From Artemia franciscana (taxonomy: Eukaryota > Arthropoda > Branchiopoda > Anostraca > Artemiidae), in NCBI RefSeq assembly GCF_032884065.1, contig NC_088873.1, positions 32,646,227-32,710,226 on the forward strand: a stretch of 64,000 nt of DNA, read 5' to 3'. The notes under the pieces were generated by a model that did not search any database, was not told the DNA's origin, and was given only the letters and a program-made list of their open reading frames with translations. A program made the translations under genes and the position numbers. Positions 35,958 to 46,012 of the stretch are shown here, in pieces; position 1 is the stretch's first letter, and each line of letters begins with the position of its first letter.

Positions 35958-36120
35958 CTCAGTTTATCAGTTCGATAAAAGCAAGCGACTCCTTCTGACA
36001 CTTGACCTCCTTTTTTGTCAAAGATCCCGGCAAAACCCTCTAAATAGAGCCTTGGTTTTAAGTCACCATCAAACACTTTGGTATCCACTTCTTGAAGACA
36101 CACTAAATCTGAATTGTAAC
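35958..36120 (-). CDS. PDE12: PDE12 exon 4 (CLQEVD catalytic motif)
   Basis: Residues 332-384. It reads YNSDLVCLQEVDTKVFDGDL, KPRLYLEGFAGIFDKKGGQV and SEGVACFYRTDKL. The human counterpart is YNADVICLQEVDRAVF and EGLATFYRKSKF. Glu341 is the metal-binding catalytic Glu of the EEP fold. The acceptor is AATTTAG, and its two leading bases complete Gly331. The donor is CTGAG before GTACCT, which leaves AG for Arg385. The open frame continues past the donor for 13 codons. I prefer this donor because it alone joins exon 5 in phase. Confidence 0.95.
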
Positions 36121-38116
36121 CTAAATTAAAGATTTAGATTAGTAACATTTTTAAATAAGGTTTTTATAAAACTTTTTTATTATATCACACATAGCTCTAA
36201 ACACATTTCGGTGGCAGTAATTGATTGGGTCGTGTGCGATATTTTCTTTTGATTTACAATCAAGTCAAGATTTGCAATTCAACAGAGTGGTTGAATTAGC
36301 CCACTTGGTACTTATGATACTACGGTAATTTTGTTTTTCCAGTTTGTCTCAGTTTTAATATCTCAATTAGTTCTTAATCCAATACGGGGGATTTGCCTTT
36401 CTAATATATGCTATATATCCCATTCTTACGTAACGATAACCCTTGAAAACACGTGACTCGTCATACCTAAATTGTTTTATAAGCAGAAAATAAAATTTTC
36501 TATGTTGCATCAGACGGGGGAACATTTACCATACAACTAAACAGCAAGAAAGACATTTTAAAATTTTCACTCAAATGTCAAGCAGACATAGGTAGACGTC
36601 TTCTCAACAAACATTTTCATATTTGTTCAGTATTATCGAATGCCGAATAGAACTCCATTGAGTTGATTATCGAGTCTTGAGATCAAATCTTAAGATTCAA
36701 CCCATATTACCCTCCATATTAATTTCAAAAAGGATAAAAAGTCGTGTCTTCCAAATTTACATAATCTGAAAAAAAAATCTAGAAGAGCAAAATTAAACAA
36801 GAAAGATAGAGAAAAAACAGTAAAAGACGTGTAAATGTGATACCAATACTCAATGGTAATTATTAAGTTCCCATAGGGGGGAAATGAAACAAGTTAGCCC
36901 CATTCTTTCGTCAACAGTTTGCTTGATCCTCCTGACTCTTGATAAAAAAAATGACTTTCAACACAACGCAGAAGCCCCAGGAGGTGTACGGTGAATCTTT
37001 GCTGATTGGTACAAGGTACGAAAATATCTTTTTTTTTTTTAGATAAAACTCTGAATATTTGGCTTCAGCACAAGGTATTCTAAAGCAAGCATTAAGGCTC
37101 GGTAGCACTAGCGACTTTGAGCTAATCATTTCTTTTGTAGGTCTTCCCAGTCTTTAAGCTTTCTGGGGCATTTTACATTTCCTCGTGCAAAGATAGGGTG
37201 CTTGAACCCTATATAACTTTCTTTCTTTTTATTCGTCATGTATACCTATTTGAATGAGATTATTGAGAAAAAGGCGTTGAGTAATCTAAAAGCATTTAAT
37301 TACCTAGCTACCCATTTTTTCTTTCATAGCTATTAGTTACTATCCTATACTTCGCTAAAATCTTTTTATTTCGGAGTTTTTTTCGTTCCATTCTCCTTTT
37401 TACTTGCATTTTAATTGTCATTTATTTTTGAGTTTCATCTTTCTCATGACATAAAATACAGTATTACTTTCTTTTTTTTATTGTAGCTATACGATAAAGA
37501 AAAACAAATCTTTAATTGTTAAGAATGTAATATTAAAATCCGTTTCCTATAGCCTCAACACCATTTCTAGAACCCACTAGCCGTTAATCAATATTATTAC
37601 GTGATTTCGTAGTAACAGTAATACGAAAAAAAATGAAAAGATTACTTTCGTAGATGGGCTAGGCAACACATTGGAATATATTTCAAACAGAGAATGGAGC
37701 GAACTGATATAGAAAATAAAAACATGCATTTTAAGCTCAAATTTTCACATGTAAGTACGTTCGTAGACCACACTGGCTATGCATGACGTATGACAAAACA
37801 AAAATAGTTTTTCCTGTTTTTTTTTAGGATTTACTACAAAAAGTACGATTTTTCTTCTTTTTTTGGAGCACTGGGGACGGGTTGGGGGAGATCCTGGCCA
37901 AAACATTTTCTTGTCTTCTTGCTTCGTTTTGCCCGCTGTCTGAAAATCACCTTCGTTTTCTTTTTGAATTTTAAAATGTTTTTTCTCATTTTTTGTCAAA
38001 CGTCAAGTTTTCAAACTTTTTTTTTGGGGTCGTCCGGGTCAGTACGGTTGTGACTTTCGTTGTTCACAAACTATATCCGTCCAATAAAGCTAAATTGTGT
38101 GATCAATCTGTCTTAC
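36121..38116 (-). other. PDE12 intron 3
   Basis: 1,996 bp of AT-rich sequence. An 84-codon minus frame (37999-37745), rich in Lys and Gln, is a composition artefact of T-rich plus-strand DNA. No repeat family is recognised. Confidence 0.5.
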
Positions 38117-38256
38117 CTATAATTTCTTTCAAAAAAAGCTGCTTCCTATAGGCGATTTCTAAAGCATGCGGTGGGCAATATGGAAACAGAACGTCTCGTG
38201 TATACTGCTGATCCGCGTACAAGTCAGCCAATAAATTATAAGTCACTATTCTGAGA
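38117..38256 (-). CDS. PDE12: PDE12 exon 3 (start of EEP nuclease domain)
   Basis: Residues 285-330. It reads LRIVTYNLLADLYADQQYTR, DVLFPYCPPHALEIAYRKQL and FLKEII. The human counterpart is IRTVSYNILADTYAQTEFSR and YPYCAPYALELDYRQNLIQKEL. Asn291 in TYNLLAD is the first catalytic-site residue of the EEP domain. The acceptor is CTTTTACAG and the donor TATAG before GTAAGA. It starts with the last base of Gly284 and ends with the first base of Gly331. Confidence 0.96.
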
Positions 38257-39477
38257 CTGTAAAAGATTTAAAATGAAAAACTAAAATGCATTAATTGCAA
38301 CTTAAAAAGAGGCACAAACACAACGAACAGATGAACATATTTCGAATGTTACTTTCCTGGACTTCCTCCACCTTAATCCTGAACCCCAAATTATGAATTT
38401 GATGTCGTAAAGGCTAGAAGCCACATGGTAACTGACTCTAGAGAAAACTCGAACATTCTGTCGTGAGTTTTACACGACTTAAAAACTACTAGAGTTACTG
38501 ATAGTGCAGAGTTATCCAGTAGAACTTGAATGCATTAAAATCTGAATTTTTATTAAACCCTTTTTCTTTTGGATACCCCCTGAAATCTTCAAAAAAGTAA
38601 AGAAACTATTCTATTCTGAAGCCTTTTTTAGATATAAAGTATTTAGTAACAGATTTTAGTATTTAGTATTTATTTATATTATGTTTAGCTACTATGGCCA
38701 ATTTAGCAACTATGGAATAGTATTTAGCATCTTGGCCAAGTTGAAAAAATATATATAATTGAATCTTTGACGTTCTTTTAAAAAAAGTGGCTCTTTTATC
38801 AAAAGTAAAAACAAAAGAGAAACGTCAGTTTCTATTGTAAGTTATTGGATTAACGACGCTTCTTGACTACTAAGGTCCCTGCGTCGGCCCTGCAGTGCGT
38901 CGCTACAGCTGGGTTCGATATCTAGACCTTGTATTGAGGATCTAGATCCCGTATTGAGGCCTTAGCTGAGGTCAAACTCATTGTGCCACCACACGGCATT
39001 ACTAAAAATATATTAATGCTTGCCGGCTTCAAATTATATTTAAGTTATTTTGGTTAATTTAAAAATTTGGCTCGGCAACGCTAGATGGTATTTGGATTTC
39101 TTTTTCAAACATAAATTTACAATTTCCCACACTTCGTGGCTAAGACCAGGGTATGTTAAAAACTATACAATTATTGATAACACACACAAATTTTTTTTTA
39201 TTGCAAAACACAATTTCAGGCTAAAACTCAATAATAAAGCAAACGATAACAAACATTACAATTCTAAACTTAGTTGTACCATTGATTACAGGCCTAGAAT
39301 AATCACGAATCAAAAATCTAAACGTATCCCGTGTCGAAGCCTTCTTTGCTGCAAGTCCAATGCCAAAATGATAGTTGAAGTTTAAAAAAACAATTTTTTT
39401 AGAACTTTTAAGAGCTTATTACTCTAATTAAACGGTGTTTGTGATTCAGGAGTCATTCTTAAATAATTATAACATAA
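38257..39477 (-). other. PDE12 intron 2, acceptor-side part
   Basis: AT-rich. A 111-codon plus-strand frame (39050-39385), Lys/Asn-rich, resembles no family and has no homology in the neighbouring repeats. I do not call it a gene. Confidence 0.45.
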
Positions 39478-40957
39478 AGTCAAACTTCAGCGTAAAGAGC
39501 GAGGTACTGATGCAGGGGAGACCCCCTAACATATGTAAACATTTCTGTTCGTTTTAAGTTTTAATGTAACTCCTTACTTTCAGTTGAAAAAAAAAAACTT
39601 CTTTTTTTATTTAAGTCTAAATAAGAAGGACTCAGAATCCACTCTTTTTGCTAAATTCAACTTAATATCATGTTGCTTTGACACTCAAAAAATAATGTTT
39701 GCCACAAAAATACATCGTTCAACTATGAAAGGGGAGTAGTCACTCCCTAAGCACACGGGTTGCATAAACATATAACTTCAAATTAAGGGAGGTCAGAGGT
39801 CGGTTTCTCTTCATGTTTATCTGAAACCCTTCCATAGGATACTCACGGAATGTTCGAAAATATGGGCAAAAAATCAACGCTTGAGGTCTTATATACCCAT
39901 ACTTCTTTCGTCGGAAAATCCACTAGCCCCCACCCTAGAAGCAAATACCAGCTATGCAATATTTCAAAGCCATCATTTTTTATCAAACAGTTCGTGGTAA
40001 CGACCTGTAAGTAAGAAGCGACCCGGGCTCAATAGTAACCAAAACTCTAAGAAACGGAATTTTGATGTCGATAGATACATGAAAATGCCGATTCCAAATA
40101 TACAAGTTTCATCAAGTCTAGTCTTACCTATCGACAGTTATGAGCCTGAAAAATTTCCCTTATTTTCAAAAGAAGGGAAAACACTCCCTAAAAGTCAAAG
40201 CGGTGTTATTAAAGTAACACCATCAGGTTCAGGATATTAGAGAGCCCTACTGTAGAGGTTTCAAGCTCATATCTGCAAAAATGTGGAATTTTGTATTTTT
40301 TGCCAGAAGAAAGATCACGGATGCGTGTTTATTTGTTTTTTTTTTTCGTTTTTTTCCAGACGTGATCGTATCGACCCAATGGTCCTAGAATATTGCGCAA
40401 GGGCTCACTCGAACGGAAATTAAAAGTTCTAGCATCCTTTTAAGTTATATAAAAATTGGAGGGCAATTGGGCCCCTTCCCACGCTCATTTTTTCCCAAAT
40501 TCACCCGATGGAAATTCTGAGATAGCCATTTCGTTAAGCATAGTCAAAACATTCAAAAATATGTCTTTGAGGATGACTTAATCCCCACAGTTCCTGGGAT
40601 AAGGGCTGAAAGTTATGACTTTTACCCATAGTTGACATTTAATATTGGTTATTGGGAAGTATACAGATGTTTTCTGAGGGAATTTTTTTCTGGTGAGAGG
40701 TTGGGGCGAGGGAGTTGCGTACGAGGATCTTTCCATGTTTGAATTTTCCATGGGGGAAGGGTATTTCCCATGAAGGGGGGGGGTTGGATTTCCCAGAATT
40801 ATTTAAAAAAGATCAGAAATTAAATAGTAATAAAAAAAAATCAACTGAAAGCAAGGAGCAATATTAAAACTTAAAACGAGCAGAAATTATTACGTAAATG
40901 AGGGGGGTTCTCCCCCTTGTCAATACCTCGCTCTTTTCGCTAAAGTTTTTTTTCAAT
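39478..40957 (+). mobile_element. R1-family long element with terminal inverted repeats, copy d
   Basis: The left end has TTCAGCGTAAAGAGCGAGGT, a purine/pyrimidine palindrome and TTCTGTTCGTTTTAAGTTTT. The right end is the reverse complement (AAAACTTAAAACGAGCAGAA, GGGGGTTCTCCCCC, ACCTCGCTCTTTTCGCTAAA). The inverted ends are about 120 bp and the whole is about 1.48 kb. The interior includes CGACCCGGGCTCAATAGTAA, GATCACGGATGCGTG, AAAAGTTCTAGCATCC and CCCCACAGTTCCTGGG, which recur inverted at 21008-21915 and at 62369-62912. No transposase frame is open. It is a non-autonomous DNA transposon of undetermined superfamily, inside PDE12 intron 2. Confidence 0.75.
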
Positions 40958-41035
40958 ACTTTCAAAACAGCTATTTATTCTAACTAAACGGCCTGCGATT
41001 CAGGGGTTATTCCTAAAGAATTGGAACAAAATTCG

Positions 41036-41155
41036 AACTCTAGCATAAACAGCGAGGTATTGACGAGGGGGAAAACCCCCTCATATATGTAATAATTTCT
41101 GTTCGTTTTAAGTTTTAATGTTGCTCCTTAATTTCAGCTGAAAAAAAAACTTTTT
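41036..41155 (+). repeat. Solo terminal block of R1 family, copy e
   Basis: It contains a CGAGGTATTGACGAGGGGG start, a GGGGGAAAACCCCCTC palindrome, TTCTGTTCGTTTTAAGTTTT and TGCTCCTTAATTTCAGCTGA. It is an isolated end 80 bp from copy d, perhaps a remnant of an adjacent insertion. Confidence 0.75.
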
Positions 41156-42165
41156 TTTAATTTGACAAAGAACCTGTTTAGTAACAATTAACTATGTATG
41201 GACTACATATGGGCTTAGAGACGAATATGCCAGAGTATACACTATAGCTTATAGCTATAGCAACACTACATAGCTATAGCAACACTATAGCTTCTGAGAC
41301 TGGGAGGCAATTCAAATATTCTTTCAACAGTTCAAATCCGATTTTCCCAAAATAATTCGTATTTGATCATACTTTGGCCTCATTTGGGCCAGAAAATACT
41401 ATTTTTGGGACAAAATGGCAGGAATCAGCAACTACTGTACCGTGATCCCTTTTGTAACAGATAAGATTTATTTCAACAAAGCGGTTATCAAGCCCAAAAG
41501 TGCCGAATGTATACTTTAGTGTCAGTACAAAACCATAAAATTGCAATCAATAAAAAGTCAAACGATACAAAATCGCAAAGTTAAAACAGGGAAAACAGAT
41601 AAAGGGTACTAGAACTTTAAATTTGAAAGAACCCTTTTCCGATATCGAGCGACCACTGTTTTGATACAGTCCCCCCCCCCCCAAAAAAAAACGACAAAAC
41701 AAAAAGATCGAATCCATATGCATCCTTATCAGGAAAGGTGTAAAATTTCAGATTTTTTAGGTTATAGTTAAAGGGCTCTCAGATAATTTCAACTATATTG
41801 TATGATTTCGTAAAAATCGCATTTCTTTTTTTTGCCACAAAGGGCGGGGCGGGGGGGGGGTGTTTAACCTTTCTATACTGAAATTCAGCAAATTTTCAAA
41901 GCATATTCAAGATTAATAAATTTCAAATATTTGAAATGAACGTAAAAATTATATTTTGTTGATACAATTATCAAATGTTCCCGTGAATGTTCAAAATTTG
42001 TGAATCTCGACGAATATCCGGCGAATTTCCGAAATACCTTTTCTTCTCTTTGGATCTAGTCAGCGTTGCCAGTCAACTTTTACAGTTTAATGCCAGGTTT
42101 CATGACGACAGGTTAGGTTAAATTAGGTTTGGGCTAGTTTAAGTTAGGCTTACCATTTCAAACCT
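41156..42165 (-). other. PDE12 intron 2, middle part
   Basis: AT-rich with homopolymer C and G runs (41670, 41848). There is a short direct duplication near 41250-41290 (ATAGCTATAGCAACACTA). No gene is seen. Confidence 0.45.
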
Positions 42166-43203
42166 AATCTTGGGGGTTTTTGAGATTTAGAAAACTAATA
42201 GCACTCGTTAACTGGGCAAATATAAGAGATTTTGTTTCTCTGTATTTTAAATTGTGGCAAATATCATACTTTTAATAATGGAGTCATATTTCCTAGTGCT
42301 CTTTGTTTTGTTTTTTTAATTTTGTTATGAGAGTACCTAGATCTGACTAATTGGAGAAGCAAAGTAGACGAGTAGTCCTCACCCCAAGTTAATGGAAGGT
42401 TATTCACCCAGGGATTTTCAATGCCTCTAATTGGAGAAGTAAAGTAGACGAGTAGTCCTTACCCCAAATTAATGGAAGGTTATTCACCCAGGGATTTTCA
42501 ATGCCTTTAATTGGAGAAGCAAAGTAGATCAGTAGTGCTCACCCCAAACTTACGGAAGGTTGTTCACCCAGGCATTTTCAATGCCTTTAATTGGAGAAGC
42601 AAAGTAGACGAGTAGTCCTCACCAAAAATTAATGGAAGGTTATTCGCCCAGGGATTTTCAATGCCTTTAATTGGAGAAGCAAAGTAGACGAGTAGTCTTC
42701 AACCCAAATTAATGGAAGGTTATCCACCCAGGGATTCTCAATTCCTTTAATTGGAGAAGCAAAGCAGACCAGTAGTGCTCACCCCAAATTAATGGAAGGT
42801 TATTCACCCAGGGGGATTCAATGCCCTTAATTGTAGACGAGTAGTCCTTACCCCAAATTAATGGAAGGTTATTCACCCATGGATTTTCAATGCCTTTAAT
42901 TGGAGAAGCAAAGCACACCAGTAGTGCTCACCCCAAATTAATGGAAGGTTATTCACCAAGGGATTTTCAATGCCTTTAATTGGAGAAGCAAAGTAGCAAA
43001 AAAAAAACAATTTAATTGGACATTTAAAAACATTTAATTGGAGAAGCAAAGTATTAAAAAAACAAAACAAAGAGCACTAGGAAATATGACTCCATTATTA
43101 AAAGTATGATATTTGCCACAATTCAAAATACAGAGAAACAAAATCTCTTATATTTGCCCAGTTAACGAGTGCTATTAGTTTTCTAAATCTCAAAAAACCC
43201 CAA
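42166..43203. mobile_element. Element with ~160-bp terminal inverted repeats enclosing an 80-bp satellite array
   Basis: Left terminus 42166-42330: GGGGGTTTTTGAGATTTAGA, AAACTAATAGCACTCGTTAA, CAAATATAAGAGATTTTGTT, CATATTTCCTAGTGCTCTTT. Right terminus 43043-43203: the same blocks inverted in mirrored order, down to the AACAAAACAAAGAGCACTAG junction. Between them lie about eight 80-bp satellite monomers (42353-43040). Further copies of the right terminus follow as a 132-bp tandem array. No transposase is seen. It is probably a non-autonomous DNA transposon that carries satellite DNA. Confidence 0.75.
42353..43040 (-). repeat. 80-bp satellite array, inverted copy (~8 monomers)
   Basis: Monomers of the form TTAATGGAAGGTTATTCACC, CAGGGATTTTCAATGCC, TTTAATTGGAGAAGCAAAGT recur every 80 bp. 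It is the same family as 46013-47790 but in reverse orientation. The monomer order and private variants of 42353-42845 match monomers 9-15 of the large array. Confidence 0.95.
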
Positions 43204-44366
43204 GAGAACTAGGAAATATGGCTCCATTATTACAAGTATGATATTTACCACAAATCAAAATACAGAGAAACAAAATCTCTTATATTTGCCAAGTTAACGA
43301 GTGCTATTAGTTTTCTAAATCTCAAAAAACCCCAAGAGCACATTATTACAAGTATGATATTTGCCACAAATCAAAATACAGAGAAACAAAATCTCTTATA
43401 TTTGTCCAGTTAACGAGTGCTATTAGTTTTCTAAATCTCAAAAAACCCCAAGAGCACTAGGAAATATGGCTCCATTATTACAAGTATGATATTTGCCACA
43501 AATCAAAATACAGAGAATCAAAATCTCTTATATTTGCCCAGATAACGAGTGCTATTAGTTTTCTAAATCTCAAAAACCACCAAGAGCACTAGGAAATATG
43601 CCTCCATTATTACAAGTATGATATTTGCCACAATTCAAAATACAGAGAAACAAAATCTCTTATATTTGCCCAGTTAACAAGTGCTATTAGTTTTCTAAAT
43701 CTCAAAAAACCCCAAGAGCACTAGGAAATATGGCTTCATTATTACAAGTATGATATTTACCACAAATAAAAATACAGAGAAACAAAAGCTCTTATACTTG
43801 CCAAGTTAACGAATGCTATTAGTGTTCCAAATCTCAAAAACCCCCAGAGCACTAGGAAATATGGCTCCATTATTACAAGTATGATATTTGCCACAATTCA
43901 AAATACAGAGAAACAAAATCTCTTATATTTGCCAGGTTACCGAGTGCTATTACTTTTCTAAATCTCAAAAAACCCCAAGAGCACTAGGAAATATGGCTCC
44001 ATTATTGCAAGTATGATATTTGCCACAAATCAAAATACAGAGAAACAAAATCTCCTATATTTGCCCAGTTAACGAGTGCTATTAGTTTTCTAAATCTCAA
44101 AAACCCCCAAGAGCACTAGGAAATATGGCTCCATTATTACAAGTATGATATTTGTCACAACTCAAAATACAGAGAAACAAAATCTCTTATATTTGCCAAG
44201 TTACCGAGTGCTATTACTTTTCAAAATCTCAAAAACCCCCAACAGCACTAAGAAATATGGGTCCATTGTTACAAGTATGATATTTGCCACAAATCAAAAT
44301 ACAGAGGCACAGAACCTCTTATATTTACCAAGTTAAAGAGTTCTATTAGTTTTCTAAATCTCAAAA
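43050..44366 (+). repeat. 132-bp satellite array (~10 monomers) ending at the exon 2 splice donor
   Basis: The unit starts GAGCACTAGGAAATATGGCT, then ATTATTACAAGTATGATATT, CAAAATACAGAGAAACAAAA, TCTCTTATATTTGCC, GTTAACGAGTGCTATTAGTT and TTCTAAATCTCAAAA. Unit starts at 43452, 43584, 43716, 43847, 43979, 44111 and 44243 give a 131-132 bp period. One unit near 43337 is shortened. The last unit runs to about 44366, nine bases from the 3' edge of PDE12 exon 2. Confidence 0.95.
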
Positions 44367-44374
44367 TTAGTTAC

Positions 44375-44683
44375 CCAAGATTCGAAACCCTTTCTTTTGT
44401 GAACCGATGTCTATCTTCAAATGGACATTTTCCTGGTCCAGCTGAAACTACAACAGGTGAAACTGTCCTAAAAGGTTGGCCTTCTGTGTCCTTATTCTTT
44501 GGTACACATTCTACTAGTAGCCAATGATCGACATCTTCTGTTGTTGGCAAGTATGAGGAACTTTCACCAATGAAACACCACTGACTTTCATTTGTTTCAT
44601 CGGGTGGTGTTATTTTCATGGGCTTTGGACATTTTTTCCCTCTTTCTGTCCACTGACGTTCATATGCATCAATCTTTTGCTGT
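44375..44683 (-). CDS. PDE12: PDE12 exon 2 (N-terminal domain, AGPGKCPF)
   Basis: Residues 182-283. It reads QQKIDAYERQWTERGKKCPK, then WCFIGESSSYLPTTEDVDHW, LLVECVPKNKDTEGQPFRTV and SPVVVSAGPGKCPFEDRHRF, ending TKERVSNL. The human counterpart is VYTPSNADIGLRLKLHCTPG and VVEAGPGTCTFDHRHLYTKK. It precedes the nuclease domain and holds no catalytic residue. The acceptor is TATCCTTTAG and the donor CTTGG before GTAACT. It is 309 nt with the same phase at both ends, so skipping would delete 103 codons in frame. Satellite arrays lie on both sides, one nearly touching the donor. Confidence 0.96.
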
Positions 44684-45303
44684 CTAAAGGATAAAAACGT
44701 AATTATTTTAAATTATTTCTTGTCAACTGCATGACAAAAAAAAAAAAAAAAAAAAAAAAATGAAATCTATATCAACATCTAATAGGCAATTACTTTTGAT
44801 TCAGTGTTCACTAAGTAATATAAGTCAAGTTCAATTACAGGCAGCGTTGCAGCACTTCCTGAGTTAAAAGCCATGTGCATTCAATATACTATTATTATTC
44901 TTCCTCCTGGCTATTCCACGTTGATTTTTTTTAAATAAATAAATTAATTGATTGAAATAAATTGATTGATTGAACAGGGTGGTTGTAAGAACACATCCTA
45001 ATTAAACCTGCTATTTTGCAGGTTGAAAAAAAAAACTTGTATGACTCCGGTTTTAACAAGGTACAGAATACCTACCTTTCTGCTATAAAGCTGATTAGGG
45101 GAGGGGGGGGGGAAGGCAAGCTAACAACTTTATTTAGTTCCCAAATCATACACAATGCCAAACCTTGGGTAATTCAGGTTAAAAAAAAATACTGCATGTC
45201 CATCTTTCCGAAAACAAATTAGCAAGGTGGCAGACAGGGAAGGGTGCTAGAGCACCTATAGACCTATGTTTTCACAAAAATTTAAATATAGGAGGGGTGA
45301 AGA
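44684..45303 (-). other. PDE12 intron 1, acceptor-side part
   Basis: AT-rich, with A30 at 44731-44760, 47 bases from the exon 2 acceptor side, and an ATTGATTGAAATAAATTGATT run. No gene is seen. Confidence 0.5.
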
Positions 45304-45384
45304 ATACTGGTCTACTTTGCTTCTTCAAATAAAGGCATTGAAAATCCCTGGGTGAATAACCTTCCATTAATTTGGGATGAAAAG
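45304..45384 (+). repeat. Detached monomer of the 80-bp satellite
   Basis: It reads TACTGGTCTACTTTGCTTCT, then GCATTGAAAATCCCTGGGTG and AATAACCTTCCATTAATTTG, the standard monomer. It lies about 630 bp from the big array. The sequence between is a retroelement fragment, so the array was probably split by an insertion. Confidence 0.85.
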
Positions 45385-45584
45385 AGAGACTTTTATTTTG
45401 AGAACGACTTTCACAGCGCATGGCGCCGAATTAGCGCTTTACGTCAGGTATTACAATCAGATAAAACTCGTCAAACAAAAAAAGAGGGAAAAACACGGAC
45501 ACAGATACACAGTGTCATACAGACACTTGTCAGATTAAAAAAAACAATCATCAACTAAAAAACTGAGTCAATACAACAAATTCA

Positions 45585-45995
45585 CTAATTAATAATGTTT
45601 ACATATACAGGAATGAAACTCTTCCTGAATCTCTCTTGGATTGGTGGGAGAAGTTGAAGGGTGGGGACTTTCTAGGAGTTGGGTCTTTGAGGTCGGGATG
45701 TTAAAGGTTGAAAGGGCGGGGGGAATAAATCTTGGAAACGGGGGTTTTTCATGGCTTTATTGCCAAACCGGGTACACAAGAGGGTTCTTCTCTCTGATAG
45801 GGCAGTGAGCTGGAAATGCTTAAGCAGAAAGTGATATGGGAGTTTACATTTACCATAGATAATTCTTAATGCTCGCTTCTGGACTGACTCAATTGAATAA
45901 GATTGGGAAGTAGTTAAGCCAAAATGCCAAACCGGACAAGAATATTCAAGAACAGGGCGAATGAAACTTGTATAAATTCTTAAAAGGAGGAAAAT
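45585..45995 (-). mobile_element. C-terminal fragment of a CR1/Jockey-like non-LTR retroelement
   Basis: One minus-strand frame reads LRIYTSFIRPVLEYSCPVWH, FGLTTSQSYSIESVQKRALR, IIYGKCKLPYHFLLKHFQLT, ALSERRTLLCTRFGNKAMKN and, after a single in-frame TAG, LQLLPPIQERFRKSFIPVYV to a stop. The FIRPVLEYSCPVW and IQKRALRII motifs mark the region after the RT domain in CR1/Jockey-type elements. With only one nonsense codon in about 137, it is younger than the RT-A copies. It differs from the element at 56.8 kb. Confidence 0.85.
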
Positions 45996-46012
45996 TTAAA
46001 GGTCTTAAAAGG

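Noticed and set aside
39050..39385. 111-codon plus-strand frame in PDE12 intron 2
   Set aside because: Lys/Asn/Phe-rich composition expected from AT-rich DNA, no motif, and antisense to the transcribed gene with no splice context.
42709..43070. Minus-strand frames with repeated GIENPWVNNLPLIWGEHYW
   Set aside because: The 80-bp satellite read three monomers at a time. The periodic peptide reflects the repeat, not a gene.
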